A stretch of DNA of 64,000 bases from Hemileia vastatrix (taxonomy: Eukaryota > Basidiomycota > Pucciniomycetes > Pucciniales > Zaghouaniaceae), in NCBI GenBank assembly GCA_030280995.1, contig JASXTE010000008.1:17819212-17883211 (forward strand), written 5' to 3'. Below are positions 32,215 through 44,036 of the stretch, in pieces. The notes under the pieces were generated by a model. That model was not told where the DNA came from. It saw only the letters and a program-made list of their open reading frames with translations, and did not search any database. The first letter of the stretch is position 1; every line of letters begins with the position of its first letter. The translations under genes were made by a program, and so were the position numbers.

Positions 32215-35200
32215 TTGATGGAGTATTGGAGTTAATGGTTTAGTGAGTATGCCGGCAAGCTGGTCTCTTGATTTTACCCAGAATATGGTTGCAAGACCTT
32301 GATATTATGTTCATTGATGTAGTAGAATTCCCTGTCCATGTGTTGTGTACTCTTGTTTGATGATTGATCAGTAGATATGTTGATTGTTGATTCATTTTCC
32401 CATTGTAGCTCCAACTTGCCTTTGAAACTGATCATATCTTCAAGTAGATGCTTGATCTAGATTTCCTTTTTTTTATTGAGCTTAAAGCCATTAATTTAAT
32501 GTTTCTTGTGGATCTGGCCACACATGATAATCTTTTGGAGGACCAAAATATTGGGCAATCTTGTGAAATGACTAATGACCTGCCTGTCAACTTATAATAT
32601 TGACCTCCCTGTTTCCCTCACTGTAGGCTATTAGTTTTGGTTTGGCATTCACTGATAATTTTTCAGGGTGTAAGGCTAGTCAAAGGTCTTTTGTGTTTTG
32701 GAGGTAAGCTACTATATGATGCAAGGCAGTCCAATGTTTGTTAGTTGGTAATTTGGAGAACCAGGCTAAGTAGTTTACACTGAATGATAAGTCTGGTCTA
32801 TTTCCACTTGCTACATAACTAAGGAAACCAATTATTGATAGATATATGGCTGGATCTATTGGTTAGCTTTCAATAGGGGAAGTAGTCAGTTTTTCTGAGT
32901 GTGGAAGGGGATGGTCTTTTTTGCTTTTGTTGAATTATGTGTAGTCAGGATTTTGTTTATGAGTTTTGATTGTGAAATTGTGAAGCTGTTGGTGTCTCTA
33001 GTAATTTCCATTCCACTAATTAATTGGAGACCATTTTTCCATTTAATTGCCAGTTTCTGACTGAGTAGTTTCTGAAAATATTCAAGGGTTTCCGTGTTAT
33101 TTTCCATGACCAGTCCATAGCTGACATGGATCCAAATGATTGTTGAGTCATCATCAGTATGTAGGACATAAAGGCTTGCATCATAAGGAGAAAGTCTATA
33201 TCCATTTTTTTGAATTTTTCCTGAGATATTTGGCCACCAGCATCTAGCTGCTTGTCATGTTCTGTAGATTTCTTTTTTAGCTTCAGAGCCTTTCCATCTT
33301 GCTGCTCAAAACCTGGGGGATCTTTCACCTATATTTCTTCTTAAATTCTGCTGTGTAGGTATGCAGAAGTGATGTCAAATGAGTGTACTGGCCAATTGTT
33401 GATGGCAGAAAGAATGAGAATTAATCTTTGTGATGTGAAGGTTTAATTCAGTGAAAATTTCTTTTATAGTCAATTCCTAAATTTTTTTTAACCTTTTGCC
33501 ACATACTGAGCTTCTTGTTTGATGATGGTGCCTTTATTGTCCGTTTTTTAAGTGAAAACTCATTTGGAATCTGTAATTCTTGTTCCAGGTGGTGGTGTTA
33601 GGTGTTCCCATACCTTTATTCTGGTCATGTTTAAAAGTTTTTTAAGGAATGCTTGACACCACTTTTCAGATTATGGTGATTTTGTAGCTTCTTTGAAAGT
33701 TTTTGGAGCTGTGGATGAAAGTTGAGCTTCAGCTTTTTCAATAGTTTTTATAGGCTCCTCTTGTTCTTTAAAAATCTTTTCAGCTGTGAAGTCTCCTAGC
33801 TTTAGTGTTTCTGATGGATTGACAGTGGTTGATTGGCTGAAAAGGTGTGGAATTGATATCTTTGTGTTCTGAGTTGGAGATTGCCGAAATTCTGTACAAG
33901 CTGACACAATGATTCTTTTTGTGGTGGGGTTCCAGATCATCCATCCTTTTGATCCTTGTGGGAGACTGATTAGAATGCATTTGATGGCCTGGTAATCTAG
34001 TTTTAGTCTTGTTTCTTTTGGGATATGTAAAAAAGATGTGGTACCAAAAAGTCTAATCATATGCACAGAAGGAGAATTACCAAAGAGAGCTTTGTAGGGT
34101 TTCATATTGGGACATGCTTTGTTTGGAAGGCAATTGAGAATATATGATGCCCACTTGTATGCAAAACCCCAGCAGAGATTTGGTAAGTTACTTTCTAGTA
34201 AAACTGTTCTTCCCATATCAGATACTGACCTCTTCTGACATTCTATTTTTACATTTTTCCCATGGTTATATGGGAGCAATAGTTCATGGATGACACCTTT
34301 CATGGAAAAGAAATCATCAAGTTTTTTGTTGACAAATTCACTCCCATTGTCTGAGAAGAATGTTTTGATGTGGTTATTACATTGATTTTCCAAATGAGTT
34401 ATTATTTCTATCAGTTTGTTGTATTTCTCCAATTTCTATTTCAATATGTGGCACTCAGTATAAGAAGTAGCAACATCTCCATTTTTAATGCATACAAACC
34501 ATTGTCAAAAGTGATTTCCTCAAGTGGTCCTATAAGGTAAGCAGTGAGTAGTTCAAGGAATAGAAATTTGAAATTTTTAGAGACTGGTGAAGCTGATCTA
34601 GTGCTTTTAGATATTTTTCAGATTTTGCATGATATTTTGCCATCAGGAAGTGATTTGGGAAGACCAATAGCCATACCATTATCAATTAGTTTCTTTATTT
34701 TGTGTATGCTAGCATGGCCAAATAAACAGTGATAATAGTAAAATAGGTCAGTTTCTTTTGGTGGCAGGTTTTTATTATTGGATTTGGGAGGGCTATGTTT
34801 TATGGAGGATAAGATTAAAGGACCAATAAGAGATGTATTGTCAAAAATTAATGTGTTGTGTTTTGTTGGATCAGAGGTAGGTGACTTGTTGTTTTCAGTT
34901 TTGGCATAAGGTAGTAACCATTGATGGTTTGTAAGAGTGGCTTTTAGTATGTTTTCATCTTAAAATTTTATAAAGACATTTTTATGTTGATCAAATTACA
35001 TGTCAGTTCCTGAAAATATGAGTGAAGCCAGAGATATCAATGTACATGTTGCTTTTGGGAAAAAATAGACATTTTTAATGAGCACTGTCATCCAACCTAG
35101 ACCAATAAAATGCATGGTTCCCTTCCCTGTAAAAAAATTGGGGCCATTTCCAGTAGCTACTTTGAGGGGAAGAGGATCTTCAAGTGTAAAGAATTTAACT

Positions 35201-36296
35201 AACTCAGATCTTGAGCCTGTTAAATGATGAGTGGCCCCTGTGTCATAGACAGGTGGTGAGTTTGTTTCATTTCCTTGAGGATTGATTGTCAGATTTTCAA
35301 AATCAGCTGCAGTGGCTTCATGTGAATTTTCTAGCTCCATGATTTTTTCAGAAAAAGGTTCTGGTTTAGAGGATTTTTAAGTTTCTCATGTCTGAAAATG
35401 ACTTGGATATGTTGGACAATATGAATTGATTTTTTGAGGTATCTGGGTCTGTTGAAATGTCTGATTGGAGGACAAGATTGAAAGTGTGGGGGAAAGGGAG
35501 GGATGTTTTGGAACGACATTTGAAACTTTTTCAATGGTGGGTATTGGCCCATGTAGGAGGTGTGACCAATTCCTGGTTCAATGAAATTGGTGAAGCGTGG
35601 TTGGTTTGTAGGTTGTGGAGGAGGTGGTGGATAAGGGAAATCTTTATGCAAGTGTCTGTTTGAGTTACAGTTCCAGAATTTAACAAAATTTTGTGTGTTA
35701 GCTTAGGGTGTGGAATTAGCTGCTAAGATAGATTGTTGTGGTTTCAAATGTTTTCTAGCTTTGTAATTGATGGGCAGTTGAGCAGTTCAGCTCCATGAAT
35801 CTGTAATTATTACCAAGTGGTGGCAGTAAATTGGTTTATTTTAATGCTGGTAGGTTGAATCCCATCAACACACATGTCAATTTCAGCCTCCCATAATACC
35901 TCACTTTTAATTCTCATTGGTTCATCAATGGCATTGTGCAACATTATTGAGAAAAAATTATCTTCTGTGAATCAATAGCCCTGATCTTTTAATTCATTTA
36001 GCATTTCTTGTAGCTTAGAGTGAAGTACAACCAGGTCACCAAGGACACTTAGCTTGAGATTCCAGATTTTTTATGGGGTTTAGCTGTGCTACTCTTGATG
36101 CAGTTCTGAACAGATCCCAAAGGTGTGCAAAGGCTATGGGTATCAGTCATTTATCAAGGATTTGATTTAGTAAGTCGGCACTGATGGAGTTTAAAAGAAT
36201 GGTTTGGCCAATTTTTTCACAATTGGATGATCTGGAGGGCTTTTTTTGTTCAAAGAAGGCTTCATTGTTTATGTAGTCAATTAGAAGCAACTCAAT
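32215..36296 (-). pseudogene. Ty1/copia gag-pol, main part, decayed
   Basis: Minus strand, read from right to left. Gag: IELLLIDYINNEAFFE, IGQTILLNSISADLLNQIL. Protease: DTGATHHLTGSRSEL (about 35,240), with the catalytic Asp present. Integrase: FFSDNGSEFVNKKLDDFF and CWGFAYKWASYILNCLPN (33,671-34,432), with the DNGSEF Asp. RT: PPGFEQQDGKAL (about 33,310) and a VDDS-like region. RNase H end: EFYYINEHNIKVLQ and DQLAGILTKPL (about 32,240-32,310). The domain order gag-protease-integrase-RT-RNase H defines copia. Many stops and shifts make it inactive. Together with 40,145-40,423 the element body is about 4.4 kb, normal for copia. Confidence 0.85.
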
Positions 36297-36578
36297 AGGG
36301 GGTGTCAGTTCTGGCAAATCCACACTTACAAATCCGCACTTATTTAAGTGCAGATTTCCAAAACACACTAGTCCCAAAACTGGTGGATTTCAAAATGAAA
36401 TAAGTCACTTGTTTCACTCAAATACGCACTTTCTCAACCAAAAGTGATGATTTCACCATAATTTCCCATTTCACTGATTTGTCAGCATCACCCCATTCAT
36501 ACTCAGCACTCAGCAGCATAAAACTTCATAACTCAAAACATGATACATCATATAAATTTTTATACTGAATAAGAGTCA

Positions 36579-36850
36579 TGCCTTCCTCACACTCAAATCG
36601 TGATAAGCTACATCAAGGAATGACTTCATAGCTCTTGATATCCTCTTGGACTCCGATTGATATTCTTATTCTGATCTTGAAGAGCATTTTCTTTTTTTAT
36701 CAAAAATGGCCAGGAAACATTACTTTCTTCCAAGAAAGCCTCAAGTACACCATCAAAACACTTCTTAACTTATCTGTACCCAGTTTTAGACAGTTTTTCA
36801 GGAGGCTTCTCAGGAGTTTTTCTTTAGAATGGTTATTCTTATTTGGATAT
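36579..36850 (+). pseudogene. Harbinger transposase, N-terminal relic in E5
   Basis: MPSSHSNRDKLHQGMTS followed by a stop, then the Asp/Ser-rich and ARKHYFLPRKPQ-like part with frame breaks. It ends before the catalytic domain, where TET-associated non-coding DNA begins. Confidence 0.7.
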
Positions 36851-37489
36851 TGACTTTGATTTTGAATTTTCTGTTATAGTCTCTTTTTTTCAAGTCTCTT
36901 TGTTTTCCTTCATCATCTCAACATGAAATTGCATACATTCTGCAATTGCATATTTTTTCAGTCATTCCTTTTTTTCTTTCATCACTTATATCCATTTCCT
37001 CCTCTCCTCTTTCATCCCTCAAATAATTTGAAGTCAATTGTTTTCTCAACTCACCTCTCCAGGTAAGTCATTTTTTCATTTTTACTTATATATTTTCTAA
37101 TTAATTTTTTTTTGTTTTTTTTTGTTTTTTGTATCTAAATTTTTAGTAAGTGTTTATTTTTTGATTTATAAGTAAAATTAACCTTTTTCATTCTCTCCCA
37201 CATTTCTTTCCTTTTTTAGCTCCATCATCCTACTCTTCATCCCTCCTTGGCTTGGTCATTACTCTCTCTTTCTCCTATTTCACTATTTTTTTGGTTCCAT
37301 GTCATTGAAACACATACATTGCACATTCTTTAAGCATTTAACTTGCTCCATATTCAATTTCCCCCAAACTTCAACTTCACTCATTCTCACTCTATTTTTC
37401 CCATCTTTCAATCAAGGTAAGTTTCATCTCTATTTTCTCATTTCTATATAATATCTTATTCTTTCTATGAAAATTTCATACTTAAATAT

Positions 37490-38540
37490 ATTTAGGACTC
37501 ATATATGGATAACAGTGGACTTATTCAACTTCTCATGTTGTCATTTTTATTATCACTTTTCAAGTTTTTGTAAAATTTCGAAAATCAGACTTGTAATTAG
37601 GGTTTAGTTTATTTGAGTCTAATGTCCTTTTAACTGAAGATTCATTTGAAGGCTATCTTTTATTTCCTGCAAACAGATTTGAATTTGGTTCAGTGGTTAC
37701 TGAGATATTGACCTTTACAGTTGAGTCTTTTTTTAAATTTAACTTTTTATTCTTTAATTTTTTATATAAAATAATAGGTTTAGCTTTATCTGAATCACAT
37801 TTCCTTTAACAGAAGTTTTTACTGAAGCCTATCTCTCATTTCCCACAAACAGGTTTGAATTAGGTTCAGTGGTTGTTGAGATTTCAACCTTTGAAGTTGG
37901 GCCTTTTTTTCCAAATTTCACTTATCTTATTTCAAATTTTTATATTGCATAATCAGAGAATAAGGATTCTGAAACTCTTATCTTATTATTATCTAGGCTT
38001 TTATCTACCTCTTTTTGTACTTTTCATCATCAATTTTCAAGTTTTTGTGCAAATTTGAAAAGTAGAGTCAGAATTAGGGTTATTTTTATTTGAATCAACT
38101 TTCCTTTTAGCTGAAGATACTTCTGAAGCCTATCTTTCATGTCCAGTAAACCAATTTGAATTTATTTCAGTGGTTGCTGAGATATTGGCCTTTTAATGTA
38201 AGCCTTTTTTTTAAATTCCACTTTTATTTATTTCATAATGCATATCATAATGTTTACATTATGCATTTATACTTTCAGATTCCTTTGATTATCTAGGATT
38301 TTATCTCCCTCTTTTTACAATTTTCATCATTAGTTTTCAAGTTTTTGTGAAATTTTGAAAATCAGAGTCAGTATTAGGGATAGGTTTATTTGAATCTACT
38401 GTCATGTTAGCTGAAGATACTTCTAAAGCCTATCTTTCATTTCCAGGAAACCGACTAGAATTTGGTTCAGTGGTTGCTGAGATATTAACCTTTAAATTTG
38501 AGCCTTTTTTCCCCATTTTCACTTATATTTATTTCATAAT
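37490..38540 (+). repeat. Tandem repeats of the TET-gene 5' region in E5
   Basis: Four copies of the box GGTTCAGTGGTTGCTGAGAT...GACCTTTAAAGTTGAGCC at about 37,690, 37,868, 38,170 and 38,470 (spacings near 177 and 300 bases). Each is preceded by AGTCAGAATTAGGGTTAGG and CTTTCATTTCC-type sequence. Two units are in E2 and at least two in E0. Confidence 0.75.
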
Positions 38541-39379
38541 GCATAAAATAATGTTTAAATCATGCATTTATCCTTCCAGATTCCTCAAACTACCTTCCTC
38601 TTTACTTATTATTCTTCCTTTTCATCGAGGTGTGTTTTTTTCTTTTTCTTACTGTTTTTATATGTCTATACTTCACAAATTTTTGCTTCTCTTATCAGAT
38701 CAGTCAAAAGTTAGTCCAAAAAATCAACAAAGTAAAAAAAGAAGGTAAAATCAATAAATTTACAAACCTTTAGGTAGATAAAAATAATTTGGGGATTTGT
38801 AAATTCATCAAATATTTTTTATTCTTTCATAAGTTTTTATTAAATTTATCTTATATTTCAATTTACTAACTAAATTAATGAGCCAACGACCTTGTGTTGT
38901 ATAAAAGGTAATCATGATACCATTAAATTGTTTCATGGGTTTCATCTTTCCTATAACTGTGGAAAGTCCCAAACTTAGTTTCTAGACTTGGTCCGCATTT
39001 TGGCTTGAGGAATTGAAATTACTATAAAAATAGTGAATTTGACTTATCTTATTTATTAATTAATTAATTTTTGGAATAATTCTAAATTTTGGTGATTTTC
39101 ACCCCTTACTTCAATAAAATGCAGCGGAGGGTGTTTCCAAATTTTCAAATCTGACATGGAAAATTGATGACTTAGAAAAAATTGGTGATACCCACCCCTT
39201 TCTTCAATAAAATGCAGGGGGGGAGGAGTATTGCAAAATTTTTCAAACCGATATAGAGTTTTGTTGACTTAGCTTTATTTAGAAATGCAAAATTGGAGTT
39301 GAGGTGATAAAATTATGTTGGTGATGAGGTTTTTTGCACAGGTGTCAGTATTATTTTACCATCTTAGATTCCAAAAGTG

Positions 39380-39720
39380 AAATATTTTAGAGTCCAGTAA
39401 GGAAAAATTGTTTTATCAGAATCTCATGATATAACTATTTTTGATAAGATTAAAAGTAACTATTAAATTGGGAACCAAAAAGAATATTCATTTCCTCATA
39501 GAGAAGATACATGACATTGAGCTTTTTGGAAACAATTGTAATTCTATTCTCCAAATAATAATCATCAATACCAAAGCCAGTGGAAGTGGAAGCTGAATGA
39601 TCCTTTTTATATTTTGATTGATAGCTTTTGAACCTCTCCTTTATTTACTTAGAATTGATGCTTATTCACCCTTTTGTTTTCTTTTTTACTTCATTTGCCA
39701 TCAAAAAAAAGCAATTGACC
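39380..39720 (-). pseudogene. Myb-like accessory gene relic in E5
   Basis: The minus strand reads STSTGFGIDDxYLENRIT, KLNVMYLLYEEMNILFGSQ, matching the middle of the Myb-like gene in E6 (STGFGIDDEDLEIG ... EEIDILFGS). The N-terminal DNA-binding part and the coiled coil are not recognisable. Confidence 0.55.
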
Positions 39721-40144
39721 TTTGATGAAGGTGGAAATCTGATTTGGAGAGGTTGAAAACCTAAAAAACAAAGGAAAAATCATTCCTGGTTAAAATTTCA
39801 TGATAAAATGTTTCAAATCTCTGTGTGGGGTGTGTGCCGAGGATTGATGAGAGGATTGAGGTATGAGTGTCACATGCGGCAGGGATGGGGTGGGCAAGGA
39901 AGAGATGATGTGGCCAACATGTGGTTGTGAAAAATTGAGAAAAAAGGTGCTGATTTGAGGTCATAACTGACACCCATTTTTGAAATAAGTGACTTTGTTA
40001 CAAAACTTAAGTGCTGATTTGGTTTGGAATCCACACTTAAGTTAAGTGCTGATTTGGTTTGAAATCTGCACATAAGTTAAGTTCTGATTTGGCTTGAAAT
40101 CCACACTTAAGTTAAGTGTGGATTTTCCAGAACTGACACCCCCT

Positions 40145-40423
40145 AATTTCTTGTAGCCATGACTGGAAGTTTGATCCATCAGATTTTAGTGTGTGTGGCC
40201 AATTGTTGAGTTCTGATTTCACATTGGCTATGACAATTTCCGTTTCTTTACATTTCTCTCTAGCATGTCAGTCATAATTTTCAGGTGGTGATTTGTATTT
40301 TTCATCTTCATTTTCATCTTGCACAGGTGGTCAGCATTGGGAGGTGTGAGAGGATTGTTGTTGTGTAGGTTGGGGGATGGGGGATGGTTGAGGGGTTGAT
40401 GTTTCTGGTGGGATGCTTGTCAT
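40145..40423 (-). pseudogene. Ty1/copia gag N-terminus (before E5)
   Basis: From ATG 40,423: MTSIPPETSTPQPSPIPQPT, a Pro/Ser/Gln-rich start with one stop, then EIVIANVKSELNNWPHTL and FQSWLQE, the start of the copia gag helical region (W..LL pattern). It continues across E5 as IELLLIDYINN at 36,296. Confidence 0.7.
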
Positions 40424-40830
40424 TTTTTTAATGAAAAGGAGAGAAAATCCAATGGAACTATAAACTACTTAAAGGACTGTTGGGACGTCTCCCTCAAAGC
40501 AACATCAGCACCCATAAGAGGATTAGCACATGAGTCCTAGTAAAAAACTGAAGAAGGAGAAGAAAGAAGGCCAAGGTAAACTGGCAGTCATTTTTTTTAA
40601 AAAAGAAGGACCAAATGAAACTGGTAGAGATATTGTTAATGAGAGAAAGATAGGAAGGAAAAAGGAAATATATATATATATATATTGCCAATGGAAACTG
40701 GTGGTATAATTGATAGTGGGAAATTATTTAAGGGCCCATAAACTTTTGTGTGGGAAGGATGGTTGTTATCAGAAATTAATTTTAATGCATTTCACTAACT
40801 AGCAATATTCTTTATATACATAGTTTTCTA
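40424..40830 (-). other. Upstream region of the copia element
   Basis: Probably leader and 5' LTR of the copia element, but no matching 3' LTR copy is visible beyond 32,215, so boundaries cannot be set. Contains a short (TA)n run at about 40,669-40,685. Confidence 0.3.
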
Positions 40831-40887
40831 GAACATTAGAGTACACAACAATTCTTTCTGCATATATCCCACATGCATAGCTTCATT
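40831..40887 (+). mobile_element. Gypsy LTR fragment, left of E6
   Basis: GTACACAACAATTCTTTCTGC and CATGCATAGCTTCATT match the central gypsy LTR near 10,950-10,997. The LTR sequence resumes at 47,104 on the other side of E6. Confidence 0.7.
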
Positions 40888-41156
40888 AGGGGGTGTCAGT
40901 CCTGGCGAATCTGCACTTATTTAAGTGTGTATTTATGAAACACACTAGCCCCAACACTGGTGGATTTCAAAAGTGAAACAAGTCACTTGTTTCACTCGAA
41001 TCTGCACTTTCTCAACCAAAAGTGCTGGTTTCACCATTCCGCACATCTTACTGATTTGTCAGCATCATCTTATTCATACGCAGCACTCTGCAGAATAACA
41101 CTTCATATCTCTTAACATCATATGCATCATCTTCATTTTTCTACCATATAAGAGTC

Positions 41157-41975
41157 ATGCCTTCCTCACTCTCAAATTGTGATAAGCTACATCAAGAAAT
41201 GACTGTAATAGCTCTTGATCTGCTCTTGGACTCTGATTGAAAATCTGATTCTGACCTTGAAGAAGATTTTCTTTTTTTATCTAAAATGACCACTAAATGT
41301 TGCCTTCTTCCTAGAAAGCCTCAAGTACTTCATACCCCCAAGTACACTATCCAAATACTTCTAAACCTATCCATACCCAGTTTTAGACAGCTTTTCAGGA
41401 CTTCTCAGGAATTTTTCTTTAAATCGCTTCATCTTATTGGGGATCACCCCATCTTTCACAATAATTCTCAAAAGCCACAACATGATCCATCAATTCAATT
41501 GGCCATCACACTATGTCATTTGGGTTACAATGGTAGTGGAGCTGCCTTTAAACGTTTAGAAAATGTCTTTTATTTAGGCTATGGTTCTGTTAACACTTAT
41601 ACAAAATGTTGAATCACTGCTATCAACTTGATGGGATCTCAACTTCTCTCCTGGCCAAAAAAAGAAGAGCAACTTGAATCATCTCAGTTTATGTAAGCAG
41701 AGGGCTTCCCAGGATGTATTGGTTTGGTTGATGGCACTACTATTCCTTTGAGTCAGAAACCTACTCATGGTGGAAACAATTACTTTGACCGTAAAAAGAG
41801 GCAGCTTATTTTTAATTCTTTACATTATTTTTAATATTAACACAAGCAACTATATCTTCATTATAGATATTCAATTTCTGTTCAGCTTATTTGTGATGTC
41901 TACAGAAAATCTATATCTTTCATTGCTGGATATCCTGGATCACATTGTGGCATTCCAAATCTGGGTAGGCTACTT
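41157..41975 (+). pseudogene. Harbinger transposase of E6, truncated
   Basis: MPSSLSNCDKLHQEMT, then a stop and continuation through MTTKCCLLPRKPQVLHTP, LFRTSQEFFFKSLHLIGDH, VNTYTKC and a stop. GCIGLVDGTTIPLSQKPTHG has the first Asp. The intron (about 41,803-41,868) is conserved with E1. Exon 2 starts YSISVQLICDVYRKSI and reads SFIAGYPGSHCG, where the second catalytic Asp context (HD) is lost and the sequence leaves the family. Confidence 0.8.
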
Positions 41976-42039
41976 AGGTGAAAATTTGATTGGACCTTGG
42001 TTGGAAGAAAATCATGGTGTTAGCAGGTGTTAATTTGGT

Positions 42040-42600
42040 TGAAGGGAGTTAACTGGATTTTTTTTGGGTGGATTTATGGTGATTTTTGGGGGATTTATGG
42101 TGATTTTTTTTGGAGGATTTATGGTGTTTTGGGATGGATATATGTTGGTATTCCTATTGTTATTTGATGGTTTCATGGATTGGGTATAGGTTTTACTGGA
42201 TTTTTTAGGGCTCTCTTGGTATTTTTGGTTGATGCAGTGTGCTCATGGAGTAGTCATTTTTTTCTGGTGCGCTCCGGTTTGCTCCGGTTTGCTCCGGTGA
42301 TTTTCCGGTGCAAAAGCGAAGTCACTGTGGAAAATTTGGTCATTGCTGCAGAAAAGTCTAGGCACTGTGGCAAAGTTTGGTCACTGCAGAAAAGTCTGGG
42401 CACTGTGGCAAAGTTTCGTCACTGTAGAAAAGTCTGATCACCAGTGCAAAGATTGGTCACTGCAGAAAAGTCTGGGCACTGTGGCAAAGTTTGGTCACTG
42501 TAGAAAAGTCTGATCACCAGTGCAAAGTTTGGCCACTGTGCAAAGTTTGGTCACTGTGCCAAAAGTTTGGCTATTGTGGCAAAATTTGGTTAGAAAGTTA
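42040..42600 (+). repeat. Tandem short repeats in E6
   Basis: GGATTTATGGTGATTTTT repeats (42,060-42,125) and then repeats of TTTGGTCACTGT...GAAAAGTCTG...GGCACTGTGGCAAAG (about 42,330-42,590) with GTTTGCTCCG repeats before them. The frame at 42,180-42,437 is a by-product. Confidence 0.7.
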
Positions 42601-42799
42601 TTATGCTTACTAGATCAATAGTTTATTGTAGATCATATGCATGTAGAGTATTGTTGGAAAGGTCTGGAGCAGGAGAATCATATGGAGGAGGGGAGAATCT
42701 TATTCTTCTACATGTTTTTTGTCTTTTAGTTTCGATAATAAGGGTCTTTTTTGATAATTAAGAATATTTAACATATAACAACAATTATAATAAAAAATA

Positions 42800-43280
42800 T
42801 CAACATATAGGGTACCATTGGATAGCTCTCATCCTGGGTGACTAAAATTTATTTTCTTTTCTTATAAAATTTATAAAATAAAAATATAATAAAGAACACT
42901 CTTTAATTTTGGTGGGAAACTGGGTAAATCTGGGGCAGACCTTTAATAAGGCACCTTTGAACAGATCATCCCAAGGGTAGTTTCTGGGGTACTTTACTGT
43001 ACTTTTCAGTCTCTGGGGCAAGTGTTGTGGCTTGTTATAAGTATTTGCTGTGACTTGTATCAGTGTAATCTGTTATTAGGTATTTGTTTTGGGGGTGTAA
43101 TCATTTATTGCACTTATTTTTTTCTATATTATAGGTTCCCAACACTTTCAAAGTCTTTCTCTGAGATTTTCAACTTATCCAACTCTTCAAGCAGATCTTC
43201 AAGCTTAGTTAATTGAATCTTACGTTTACTTAGAGGGACAGGGATTTTTTTTTGTTTTTCCAACTCCCTTGTAATCTGCC
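42800..43280 (+). repeat. Second copy of the 27.1-28.1 kb repeat family
   Basis: Shares TACCATTGGATAGCTCT at the left and AGGGACAGGGATTTTTTTT...CCAACTCCCTTG at the right with the insertion in E3. The middle is shorter and diverged. Class unknown. Confidence 0.4.
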
Positions 43281-43439
43281 TGCAGCAAGGTGACTGTAGG
43301 AGTCTACTCTACAACATGCAGAGTATCTTAAAAAAATTTTGAAAAGGAATTTGAAACAATTTGGTCCTGGTTGGGATTTAGGAAAGATTCTTCAGAGTGC
43401 CTGGAAAAGGCCCACCTTTTATGCCTTCAGATTTTGTTA

Positions 43440-43725
43440 AAGCCCGCTTTTTTTTTTGTTGCCCCAGCAATTTTTTAGTCATTTTTTTCTTTTTTTGTCC
43501 CAGCTGACTCACTTCTTCTGGGGATTCATTTTTTTTATAATTTTATATATATATATTTTTTGGCCCCAGCAGACTTTCTTCTTCTGGGGAAACTTTGTAT
43601 TTTTGGAAAAAAAAAAATCAGCCCCATTTAAGCTTTCTTCAGCAGAGACAAGTCTTCTGGGGAAAAGAAATTACATGGTTTCCCCAGCAGACTCACTTCT
43701 GCTGGGGCAACTACTTGGCACAAGT
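43440..43725. repeat. CCCCAGCAGA...TCTGCTGGGG hairpin repeats
   Basis: About four units of GCCCCAGCAGACT...CTTCTGGGGAAAC. The clearest hairpin is 43,682-43,707: CCCCAGCAGA, a 6-base loop, TCTGCTGGGG. Confidence 0.75.
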
Positions 43726-44036
43726 TGCTTGCATTTTTAAGCGACCTGAAAAAAGAATTCTTGCTTGAAAACTTTATGTCTCAAAGAAAAAAACAATGCT
43801 GTGCACTCTCTCTTGACATAACTTTGATTTAATTAATTAGGTTATATATAGGCCTGATAGTGGTATGGCTCCAGTAGAGTAAGAGAAAGTTGCTAGTTAT
43901 GGGCCAGATACCACCCTCAAGATTTTTCAAGAGCCGCAGTGGTAAAGAATGTAGCTTTTTGGTATTTTTTTTTAATTTAATTTTTTTTCTTTTTCTTTAT
44001 TTTTTTCATTATTTTTATGCTTAAAATTTGATTGAA

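Larger units (their letters stand above)
36297..40144 (+). mobile_element. E5: Harbinger element inserted in copia gag, 3,848 bp, duplication AAT
   Basis: The ends are of the E1 type and AAT flanks both sides (36,294-36,296, 40,145-40,147). It contains a transposase start relic, the non-coding 5' repeats of the TET-like gene, a tiny TET C-terminal relic (QISQKLVQKINKV, about 38,698-38,740), the 90-bp repeats, and a Myb-like relic on the minus strand. No working gene remains. Confidence 0.9.

Noticed and set aside
42180..42437. 85-codon frame with repeated VITAEKSRHCGKV-like peptide
   Set aside because: Produced by the short tandem repeat in E6; no similarity to proteins I know.
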